Shown: one piece after another, positions 1 to 6,700 of the stretch
How the letters are laid out: every line of letters begins with the position of its first letter
How positions within the stretch are numbered: position 1 is the stretch's first letter
NCBI GenBank assembly: GCA_003645555.1
Contig: QNFN01000059.1
Location: forward strand, 1-8,629
Direction: 5' to 3'
Length of the DNA: 8,629 bases
From: Gammaproteobacteria bacterium
GTDB taxonomy: Bacteria > Pseudomonadota > Gammaproteobacteria > QNFN01
Notes under the pieces: model-generated
What the model was told of the DNA's origin: nothing
Databases searched by the model: none
Seen by the model: only the letters and a program-made list of their open reading frames with translations
Made by a program: the position numbers and the translations under genes

Positions 1-8
1 ATGAAGGC

Positions 9-58
9 GCCGCTCCTACACCCTGGAGTTGGCGCCTGTAGGAGCGGCACCTCGCCGC
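9..58. repeat. Inverted pair of REP-like palindromic sequences
   Basis: GCCGCTCCTACA at 9-20 is the exact reverse complement of TGTAGGAGCGGC at 37-48, with a 16-nt spacer. The right-hand copy continues into a second hairpin, GCGGC (44-48), loop ACCTC, GCCGC (54-58). This gives the layout GTAG + GC-rich palindrome typical of bacterial REP elements; TGTAGGAGCGGC...GCCGCGA repeats are widespread in pseudomonads and related gammaproteobacteria. The left-hand copy points the other way and its own palindrome probably runs off the window start. Two REPs in opposite orientation resemble a REPIN/BIME unit mobilised by a RAYT transposase. The inverted repeat is seen directly; the family assignment is inference. 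Confidence 0.6.
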
Positions 59-168
59 GATCAAGCCCACCTTGGTGCTGGTGACCATCAAATAATCCGC
101 GACCGCTTCTCAACCATGTCCTGGTTGGCATCTTTTCCTCGGCCATGGCGTCGCTGGCGTCCTATTCA

Positions 169-425
169 GGCTAGCCCGGATCCTTCACCAGGGAATCCGA
201 TGATTGTGGCGAGATGGTTGTTCAGAGGCGGATGTCTGATTGAATCAATAGCCTTGCTATTGATGATTGAAGAAATACCGTCTCTGGGCGACAAGATCGG
301 TGCAAGGGCGGATTCAGCCCTACCTCCAGTGACACTTTGCTCTTTGCTAATATTCAATAAAACCTCATTACCAACATGGTGTTAGCATAATATTCCGGTG
401 GCCTGGTGAATTATTCGGGCTAGGC
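169..425. mobile_element. MITE-like non-autonomous element with ~22-bp terminal inverted repeats
   Basis: The left end (171-192) reads CTAGCCCG, then GATCC, then TTCACCAGG. The reverse complement of the right end (423-402) reads CTAGCCCG, then AATAA, then TTCACCAGG. The two match at 19 of 22 positions. Just outside each end, after one to two further bases, lies TTCA (165-168 and 426-429), a candidate 4-bp target duplication, which would set the element at 169-425. The interior is more AT-rich than the surrounding genes, carries a perfect 9-bp hairpin (244-264) and has no credible transposase. The size, inverted ends and lack of coding capacity fit a miniature inverted-repeat element or an internally deleted IS remnant. 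The parental IS family is not determined; an IS1380-like origin is a weak guess. Confidence 0.55.
244..264. repeat. Perfect 9-bp hairpin inside the MITE-like element
   Basis: ATCAATAGC (244-252), loop CTT, GCTATTGAT (256-264) form a perfect stem. It is AT-rich, has no following T-run and so is not a convincing terminator. It is probably secondary structure belonging to the mobile element. Confidence 0.45.
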
Positions 426-479
426 TTCACAGGTGGCGGCCGGCGAGCCGCTTGCACCACCAGCCAACGAAGGAAACGC

Positions 480-1523
480 ATGCGCCGCAACCGTCTGGGA
501 CGTACCGACATCGAGGTCAGCACGCTCTGCCTCGGCACGATGACCTGGGGCGAGCAGAACAGCGAGGCCGAGGCGCACGCCCAGCTTGATCGCGCGCTCG
601 ATGCCGGGATCAATTTCATCGACACCGCCGAACTCTACCCGGTGCCACCGCGTGCCGAGACCCAGGGCCGGACCGAGGCCTACATCGGCAGTTGGCTGGC
701 AACCCGCGGTGGTCGCGACCGTATCGTGTTGGCGACCAAGGTGTGCGGGCGCGCCGACTGGCTCGACCACATTCGTGGCGGCAATACGCGCCTCGACCGG
801 ACCAACATCAGCGCCGCACTCGATGCCAGCCTGGCTCGGCTACAGACCGATTACGTCGACCTCTATCAGCTGCACTGGCCCGACCGGAAGACCAATTTCT
901 TCGGTCAGCTCGGTTACATCCATGCCGATGAGGAGGACCAGGGAGCACCGATCGAGGAGACGCTGTCGGTGCTCGGTGACCTGGTGCGCTCCGGCAAGGT
1001 GCGCCACGTGGGCCTGTCGAACGAGACCCCGTGGGGAGTGGCGCGCTTCCTCGCGGCCGCCGAGGCAGCGGGTTTGCCGAGGGTGGTGTCGGTGCAGAAT
1101 CCGTACAACCTGCTCAATCGCAGCTTCGAGGTCGGCCTGGCTGAAATCGCCCACCGTGAGCAGGTCGGGTTGCTCGCCTACTCGCCGATGGCATTTGGGG
1201 TGCTTAGCGGCAAGTACCTCGATGGGGCGCGGCCAGCGGGTGCCAGGGTGACGCTGTTCGAGCGCTTCAGCCGCTACACTGGTCCGGAGGCCGAGCCGGC
1301 GGTCCGGGCCTATGTCGAGTTGGCCCGCGACCATGGTCTGTCGCCCGCACAGATGGCGCTGGCCTTCGTTACCAGCCGACCGTTCCTGACCGCCAATATC
1401 ATCGGCGCGACCAGCCTCGAGCAGTTGGAGGAGAATCTCGGCAGTGCCGAGGTAACCCTTGGTGATGACGTCATCGAGGCCATCGAGGCGTTACAGTGGC
1501 GTTACAGCAACCTCTGTCCCTGA
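480..1523 (+). CDS. tas: Tas-like aldo/keto reductase, NADP(H)-dependent
   Basis: A 347-residue cytoplasmic oxidoreductase of the aldo/keto reductase superfamily. Its length and sequence pattern fit E. coli Tas (about 346 residues): N-terminal LGRTDIEVSTLCLGTMTWGE, FIDTAELYPVPPR at about 47-59, and the insertion around 136-156 seen in Tas relatives. The AKR catalytic tetrad is intact: Asp48 (INFIDTAELY), Tyr53, Lys87 (VLATKV) and His132 (YQLHWPD). GKVRHVGLSNET (about 172-183) and the C-terminal GATSLEQLEENL fit the barrel's later strands and the NADP-binding segment. The natural substrate of Tas proteins is poorly defined (reduction of carbonyl compounds). The start is set by an AAGGA at 470-474, five bases before ATG. 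The next gene lies 81 bp downstream on the same strand with no clear terminator between, so co-transcription is possible. Nothing odd is seen in the reading frame. Confidence 0.93.
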   Translation: MRRNRLGRTDIEVSTLCLGTMTWGEQNSEAEAHAQLDRALDAGINFIDTAELYPVPPRAETQGRTEAYIGSWLATRGGRDRIVLATKVCGRADWLDHIRGGNTRLDRTNISAALDASLARLQTDYVDLYQLHWPDRKTNFFGQLGYIHADEEDQGAPIEETLSVLGDLVRSGKVRHVGLSNETPWGVARFLAAAEAAGLPRVVSVQNPYNLLNRSFEVGLAEIAHREQVGLLAYSPMAFGVLSGKYLDGARPAGARVTLFERFSRYTGPEAEPAVRAYVELARDHGLSPAQMALAFVTSRPFLTANIIGATSLEQLEENLGSAEVTLGDDVIEAIEALQWRYSNLCP

Positions 1524-1566
1524 GAGTGCGCAAGAACCGGGTGGTGGCATGTATCCGGGGGCTCTA

Positions 1567-1583
1567 GTCGGACCCTGTCGGAC
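1567..1583. promoter_or_regulatory. Candidate operator: GTCGGAC direct repeat upstream of the AraC/Ada-like gene
   Basis: GTCGGAC occurs at 1567-1573 and again at 1577-1583, a 10-bp period that puts both copies on the same face of the helix. It ends 21 bp before the start codon of the AraC-type gene. AraC-family regulators commonly bind direct repeats, so autoregulation is conceivable. Only the repeat is seen; the function is inferred, and a 7-bp repeat can arise by chance. Confidence 0.25.
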
Positions 1584-1604
1584 ACGGTCATCGGGAGCGG
1601 CGGA

Positions 1605-2498
1605 ATGAACAGGCAGCAGGCAGTGGAGCAGGGTGTAGGGTCACCCGTGACCTGGCTGTTCGATGTCGCGGCAGGGCGAGACTACGATCGGGTGGCCTCG
1701 GCAATCCGTTTCGTCACCGCCCACCAGTCCGAGCAGCCCGATCTTGCCGCGGTGGCCGCCTATGTCGGTCTGAGCACGTACCACTTCCAACGGCTGTTCC
1801 TGCGCTGGGCCGGGGTGTCGCCGAAGCAGTTTCTCGGCTACCTGACCGCGACCCACGCCAAACGGTTACTGCGTGGATCGGCGAGTGTGCTTGACGCCGC
1901 GCTGGAGGTCGGGCTCTCCGGTCCCGGCCGCCTGCATGACCTGTTCGTAGGATTCGAGGGCATGACCCCGGGCGACTACCGCCGGCACGGCGCCACGCTG
2001 GTGTTGCACCACGCTGTGCTGACGACCGCCTACGGGCCGGTGTTGGCGCTGGTCTCGGGACGCGGTGTGGCCGGGCTGCGCTTCCTCGCCGACGACGACC
2101 CGGACGGAGGCATGGCACTGGCCGCAGCACGGCACGAGTGGCCGGCGAGCCGCTTCGTCGCCAACCGTGATGAGGTCGCAGGGGTACTCGGTGCCCTAGG
2201 GACCGCCAGCGCCCCGGCACTGCTGCTCAAGGGGAGCCGGTTCCGGCTCAAGGTCTGGGAGGCGCTGTTGGCACTGCCCGAGGGGCAGGTCTGCAGTTAC
2301 GGCGACCTGGCGGCGGACCTCGGCATGGCGTCGGCGGCACGTGCCATCGGTGGGGCGGTGGGTGCGAATCCGGTCGCGGTGCTGATCCCGTGTCATCGTG
2401 TGCTGCGCGCTGACGGCGGTGTCGGCGGGTACCGCTGGGGGGAGACGCGCAAGCGCGCGTTGCTGGCTCGCGAAGCGGCGCTGGCCGCTGTTACCTGA
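1605..2498 (+). CDS. Ada-like fusion: AraC-type HTH + O6-methylguanine-DNA methyltransferase
   Basis: A 297-residue protein with two domains. Residues about 30-128 form an AraC/XylS-type helix-turn-helix: LAAVAAYVGLSTYHFQRLF, then GVSPKQFL, then a second helix pair ending GFEGMTPGDYRRHG. Residues about 135-295 form the alkyltransferase domain: FRLKVWEALLALPEGQVCSY (213-232), GDLA, the AIGGAVGANP segment and the active-site IPCHRV with acceptor Cys263, followed by GGVGGYRWG. The domain moves methyl groups from O6-methylguanine irreversibly onto Cys263, a direct repair reaction. The N-terminal zinc/phosphotriester domain of E. coli Ada is absent (there is no Cys in the first 200 residues), so the classical switch by methylation of that domain is not available. 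The start is supported by GGGAG at 1593-1597, seven bases before ATG. The 3' end overlaps the convergent Sel1 gene by 8 bp. Confidence 0.93.
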   Translation: MNRQQAVEQGVGSPVTWLFDVAAGRDYDRVASAIRFVTAHQSEQPDLAAVAAYVGLSTYHFQRLFLRWAGVSPKQFLGYLTATHAKRLLRGSASVLDAALEVGLSGPGRLHDLFVGFEGMTPGDYRRHGATLVLHHAVLTTAYGPVLALVSGRGVAGLRFLADDDPDGGMALAAARHEWPASRFVANRDEVAGVLGALGTASAPALLLKGSRFRLKVWEALLALPEGQVCSYGDLAADLGMASAARAIGGAVGANPVAVLIPCHRVLRADGGVGGYRWGETRKRALLAREAALAAVT

Positions 2499-3018
2499 GG
2501 TCGCCGGTGAACCGCTTGGCGCCTTCGCTGCCGTTGCGTGCGGCCATTTCAATCAGGGCAAGGCCTGTTTCCTCGTCACGCTCGACCCCACTGCCGGCGA
2601 GCAGCATCAGCCCGAGGTTGAATTGCGCCTCGGCGTGGCCCTGGTCGGCAGCGCGGGCGAACCACTCGATCGCCTTGCCCTCGGGGTCGGGCTCGCCCTC
2701 GGGAATGCCGTAGCCGTAGGTGTACATGAAACCGAGCTGGAACTGGCCTTCGGCGTACTCCTGCATCGCGGCGCGCCAGAACCAGGTGAAGGCGATGACG
2801 TCGTTCTCCTCGACGCCGTGGCCGTTGTAGTAGGCCAGCCCGAGGTAGACCTGGGCCAGCGGCTCTTCGCGCTCGGCGGCCGCAGTCAGGCCCGGTAGGG
2901 CAGCCTTGTACTCACCAAGCTGGTAGGCGTCGATGGCTTCAGCGGTGGGAGTGGCGCCGAGCGCACCGGTGAGCACGAGCGATACCGCCAGCAGCATGCC
3001 GGCGAGGCAGTTTCTCAT
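2491..3018 (-). CDS. Exported Sel1-repeat (SLR) protein
   Basis: A 175-residue protein with an N-terminal signal peptide (MRNCLAGMLLAVSLVLTGAL, charged start and hydrophobic core; cleavage likely around residues 21-28) and no lipobox. It therefore probably acts in the periplasm. Three Sel1-like helix pairs follow: about 54-89 (AQVYLGLAYYNGHGVEEND...AFTWFWRAA), 90-127 (GQFQLGFMYTYGYG...AIEWFARAADQG) and 128-164 (AEAQFNLGLMLLAGSGVERDEETG). Sel1 repeats are protein-interaction scaffolds common in envelope and signalling proteins. I chose ATG 3018 over an ATG at 3072: it has GGAG at the right spacing, and the 18 extra residues would bury the signal peptide and intrude on the preceding gene. It follows the FGE-like gene by 37 bp on the same strand, which suggests one transcript. 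Its partner is not known. Confidence 0.88.
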   Translation of the reverse strand: MRNCLAGMLLAVSLVLTGALGATPTAEAIDAYQLGEYKAALPGLTAAAEREEPLAQVYLGLAYYNGHGVEENDVIAFTWFWRAAMQEYAEGQFQLGFMYTYGYGIPEGEPDPEGKAIEWFARAADQGHAEAQFNLGLMLLAGSGVERDEETGLALIEMAARNGSEGAKRFTGDLR

Positions 3019-3025
3019 CCAATGA

Positions 3026-3029
3026 CTCC
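3026..3029 (-). promoter_or_regulatory. Ribosome binding site deciding the Sel1 protein start
   Basis: GGAG on the minus strand (CTCC at 3026-3029) lies seven bases upstream of ATG 3018. The in-frame ATG at 3072 lies inside the end of the previous gene. This favours the shorter protein, whose first residues make a normal signal peptide. Confidence 0.6.
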
Positions 3030-3055
3030 GTGGGAGGTGGTGTGCAGGGCCGGGC

Positions 3056-3646
3056 TCACTCGTCGCGTGCAACCCGGAAGCCGATATCGAACTGCAATGC
3101 GCCAGCTTTCATGCGCGAGCGCGCGGCCGGGCGCACGTCCGCCTTGCGGCTCAGGTAGGAGCCGCCGCGCAGGACTCGGGTGGGGCAATTCCAGGTTCTT
3201 GCCGAGCCGTCGGTGGGCGCGCCGTCGTAGGTCTGCATGTAGCAGTCGGCGACCCACTCCTGGACGTTGCCCGGTGCGTTGAGGAGCTTGTAGGGGTTGG
3301 CAGGCATCTTCTCGACCGAGACCGGACGGTCCGGATTGGGGTTGCGGAAGTCACAGCCGACGCAGACCGCGTAGGCCTTGTCGTCGTACTCCGGCCACCA
3401 GTAGTTGCCGGTGGCACCACCGCGCGCCGCATATTCCCACTCGCCCTCGGTCGGCAGCCGGTATGTCTGTCCGGTCTCTTTGCTCAGCCACTTGGTGTAG
3501 GCGATGGCGTCACCCCAGCTGACATTGATCACCGGCTGGCTGCCACGGCCCCACTGATCATTCGCGCGTTCGTGCTTGGTGGCGCGGACGAACTTGTCGT
3601 ACTCGGCAAAGGAGACCTCGTAGGTGCCGATCGAGAACGGCGCCAC
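3056..3646 (-). CDS. FGE-sulfatase/SUMF1-like domain protein, cut off from the upstream gene by an in-frame stop
   Basis: A 196-residue FGE-sulfatase (SUMF1/PvdO/EgtB-like) domain. Visible signatures are IGTYEVSFAEYDKFV (6-20), QPVINVSWGDAIAYTKWLS (37-55), YRLPTEGEWEYAARGG (62-77), GNVQEWVADCY (126-136), RVLRGGSY (157-164) and the C-terminal DIGFRVARDE. The first part of the domain is missing: it lies upstream in the same frame (VKGSDRGASDERPAHEVTV), continuous with the end of the giant gene but behind a TAA at 3701-3703. The RGGSY segment has no cysteines at the two positions used by true formylglycine-generating enzymes, so a binding role is more likely than catalysis. Four cysteines (95, 98, 135, 154) could form disulfides in the periplasm. 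The GTG start has a GAGGT four bases upstream (3651-3655), so re-initiation is possible, but the product would lack a membrane anchor. It may be just the 3' part of a broken gene. Confidence 0.75.
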   Translation of the reverse strand: MAPFSIGTYEVSFAEYDKFVRATKHERANDQWGRGSQPVINVSWGDAIAYTKWLSKETGQTYRLPTEGEWEYAARGGATGNYWWPEYDDKAYAVCVGCDFRNPNPDRPVSVEKMPANPYKLLNAPGNVQEWVADCYMQTYDGAPTDGSARTWNCPTRVLRGGSYLSRKADVRPAARSRMKAGALQFDIGFRVARDE

Positions 3647-3700
3647 GGTTACCTCATGGGCCGGTCGCTCATCGCTCGCGCCCCTGTCGCTACCCTTGAC

Positions 3701-3703
3701 TTA
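3701..3703 (-). other. In-frame TAA separating the giant protein from its FGE-like domain
   Basis: On the minus strand the codons run CGC CTG CCC GGG GCA ACG, TAA, GTC AAG GGT AGC GAC. The downstream FGE frame is the same frame: 18 sense codons lie between the TAA and the GTG at 3646. Protein on both sides matches one continuous FGE-domain N-terminus (MVRLPGAT - stop - VKGSDRGASDERPAHEV). Family members usually read M-V-x-x-P-x-G-x-F-x-M-G-S there, so the stop occupies the aromatic position; TAC or TAT to TAA would be a single change. Without the stop, 3056-8590 encodes 1844 residues. Confidence 0.9.
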
Positions 3704-6700
3704 CGTTGCCCCGGGCAGGCGCACCATCTGCGGTCCCGAAATCGTACCGGAGAGCTTGTCGCGATAGGTCGGCAGCGGCGGTGGGGGTGGCGGGGCCGGT
3801 GACGTGTCGGGTTGAGCCGCGGGCGGTGTGAGCGGTGCCGAGGTGTCGGGACGGGTTTCCGGTGCGGGTGACGGTGTGGTCCCGGGCGTGGTCGTCACCA
3901 CCTCGTCGCCGGGCTCTTCCGGCTCGGCCATCTGGCCGACCATGTAGAAGGCGCCGCCGCCGGCAATCAGCGCGACCACCAGGCCGGCGATCAGCGGTGT
4001 GGCTGACTTGCCCTTCTTCTCGCCGCGGATCTCGCGGTCGAGGCGCTCGCGCTCGCGGAAATCCTCGGCGACCTGGCGCGCGTTGTCGAGCTGGCTCTTC
4101 GCCTGGTCGGCCTCGGTCACGGCAACGGCACGGGCCTCCTCGGCCTCGCGGCTGCGTTCGGCATGCGCGGCGGCCTCTTCGCGTGCGGCGGTCAACTCCT
4201 GCTCGAGACGGTTCAGTTCGCCGGAAGCTTCCTCCATGGCCCCGCGGGCCTTGTCCTTGAGGCGCCCGGCTTCATTCTCGGCCTCCTCGAGCTGGCTTGC
4301 GCGGCGGGCAGCAACCTGGTTGTTGACCGATGCCGACTCGAGTGACTGCTTGGCATTCTTGAGTTCGGTGTTGGCCTTCTCGATCTCGGCCTGCATCCGC
4401 TCGCGTTCGGCCTGTAGCGCGGCCAACTCTTCACCGTGTTGCGACTCGCGCGCCTTCTTCTCGGCTTCGAGCAGGTTGGCGGCCTGTTGTTCGGCAGCGA
4501 TGCGTCGCGCCTCGGCCTCGATCTTGGTCTTTTCGGCCGATTCAAACTGGGACTTGGCTTCGGTCAGCTCCTGCTGGTGGCGCTCGCGTTCTTCACGCAG
4601 CTTGACCTCGACCTCGGCCTGGAGTTGCATCCGTGCCTGCTCTTCGGCCGCGCGGATGCGGGCCGATTCGCTGGCGGCCTGTTGCTGAGCCGACGACGCT
4701 TGTTGGGTAGTGGCCTCGGCTGTGGTGAGCTGCTCGTTGGCGGCCGTCAGCTTGGCCGCCAATTCGGTGCGCTCGCGTTCGAGCTTTTCGCTGAACTCCT
4801 TGCGCAGGGTCTCGCCGGCTGCCTCGGCCTCGGCCTGGGCTACCGCGGCCTCCTCCTCGATGGCGACACGGGCCTCTTCGGCCTCCTCCTTGATGCGCCG
4901 CGCTTCGTCGAGGGCCTGCTTGGCGGCGCCGAACTCATCCTCCAGTCGGGCACGCTCGCCAGCCAGTTTTTCCTCGGCCTCGGCTCGGGCGCGGGCCTCG
5001 ATATCGTCCTGCTCGGTCCGCATCTGGCGGACCATTTCCTCGGCGGCGGTGCGGGCCTCCTCGGCCTCTTCCTGCATCCGCTTGGCCGCCTCGGCCTGGT
5101 CGACCTGCTCGGCGAACTGCTCCTCCATCCGCGACCGTTCGGCGCGCAGCTGCTCCTCGGCCTCCGCCTGCAGCTTCTGCTGCTGTTCCTCGCTCTCGGC
5201 ACGGATCCGGGCGGCCTCTTCCTCGCTTTGCTTGCGGGCCTCCTCGGCCTCCTGCTTGAGGCGCTGCGCCTCCTCGAGCTCGCTCGACGAATTGGCCAGC
5301 CGTGACTCGAGTTCGGCCTCCTTCTGTTTCAGCTCATCCTCGAGCTTGCGCCGCTGTTCGGCCTCGGCCGCGGCCAGGGTCTCGAGTTCGCGCTGCGCCT
5401 CTTCCTTCGCCTGCTGGCGCGCCTCCTCGGCGCCGAGGCGGATCTGCTCGGCCTCGGCCAATTTTTGTTCCAGCGCCTCGCGATCGGCAGCCAGCTTCTG
5501 CTGCAGTTCCTCTTGCTGGCGGGCCTCGGCGGCCTTGGCCTCTTCGAGCCGGGCCTGGGCCTGGGCCTCGGCCTGACGGCTCTTTTCCTCGGCCTCCTGG
5601 CGCACCTTCTCGGCGACGGCCAACCGCTCGGTCAGCATCGCCTGCTCGGTCATGAGCTTCTCCTCGATTTCGGCCCGCTCCCGGCTGTCGGACTGTGCGG
5701 CTTCCTCTAGCCGGCGCTGCGCCTTGGTCTCGGCCTTCTGCCGCGCCTCTTCGGCGGCTTGGCGGATCTCTTCGGCCTTGGCCAGCCGGCGCTCGAGATC
5801 GGCCGCCTCCTGTTTCAGCTTGGCTTCGAGCTCCTCGCGGTGGCGGATCTCGGCCGCTGCGGCCTCCTCGAGTCGGCGTTGGGCCTCGGCCTCGGTCTGC
5901 TGCCGCGCCTCTTCGGCGCCGAGACGGATCTGCTCGGCCTCGGCCAGTTTCGACTCGAGTTCCTGTTGCTGGGACTTGAGCTTCTGTTCGATCTCCTCGC
6001 GCCGCTTCTTGTCCTCCTCGGTAAACTCGTTGCGAGCACGCTCGGCCTCTTCCTCGGCCTTCTGCCGCGCCGAGTCGGCCTCGGTACGCAGGCGCTCGGC
6101 CTCGGCGAGGCGGTCGGCGGCCTGCTCGCTCTCCTCCTGGACCTTGACCTGCTGGTCCTTGAGTTCCTGCTCGGCATCGCTGCGAGCGCGTTCGGCCTCC
6201 TCGATCTGTTGACTGAAGCGGGCAAATTCCGCCTCCATCTTCTTGCGTTCGGCCGCCAGTCGCTCGTCGGCTTCGGACTGGAGCCGGCGCCGCATCTCCT
6301 CTTCTTCGGCGCGTACGCGCTCGGCTTGCGACTCGGCCGAACGGCGTGCCTCCTCGGCGGCCAGGCGCGAGCGTTGCGCCTCCTCCAGGGCGGCGTTGGC
6401 CTCGGCGATCTCCTGCTCACGGCGCAGCTGTTCTTCCTGGAGCTGCCGTTCGTAGGCCCTCTTTGTCTCATCGTCCTGCGACTCGAGCTGCTGCATCCGC
6501 TCGGCGATGTTCTTTTCCGCCGATTGCCGGGCCGCCTCTGCCTCGGCTTTCTGGCGCAGGGCCCCGGCCAGGTTTTTGCTCGCGTCGGAGAGTTGCTGGT
6601 TGAGCTTCAGGACTTTCTGATCGGCGGCGCGCTGTTTCTTCTTGACCTCGCCGCCGACCTCACCGGCCTTTTCGCGATCGGCCACGTCGAGGGTGGCCAC

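Noticed and set aside
111..135. Hairpin CAACCA-TGTCC-TGGTTG followed by TTTT as a terminator
   Set aside because: The stem is only 6 bp, the T-run is short and offset by several bases, and no gene is visible ending upstream.
166..357. 63-codon minus-strand open frame inside the MITE-like element
   Set aside because: It is too short for a transposase and resembles no family I know; it ends within the terminal repeat.
29..385. 118-codon plus-strand open frame
   Set aside because: It runs through the REP pair and most of the MITE-like element, has no plausible ribosome site and no recognisable protein.
386..391. CATAAT as the -10 box of a promoter for the aldo/keto reductase
   Set aside because: No acceptable -35 hexamer is found at 16-18 bp upstream, so I did not list it as a feature.
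3019..3072. Longer start for the Sel1 protein at ATG 3072
   Set aside because: It would add 18 residues before the signal peptide and overlap the FGE-like gene; ATG 3018 has a well-placed GGAG.
3056..3700. True formylglycine-generating enzyme or EgtB-type catalyst
   Set aside because: The active-site cysteine pair is missing and no sulfatase gene is nearby; only the fold is supported.
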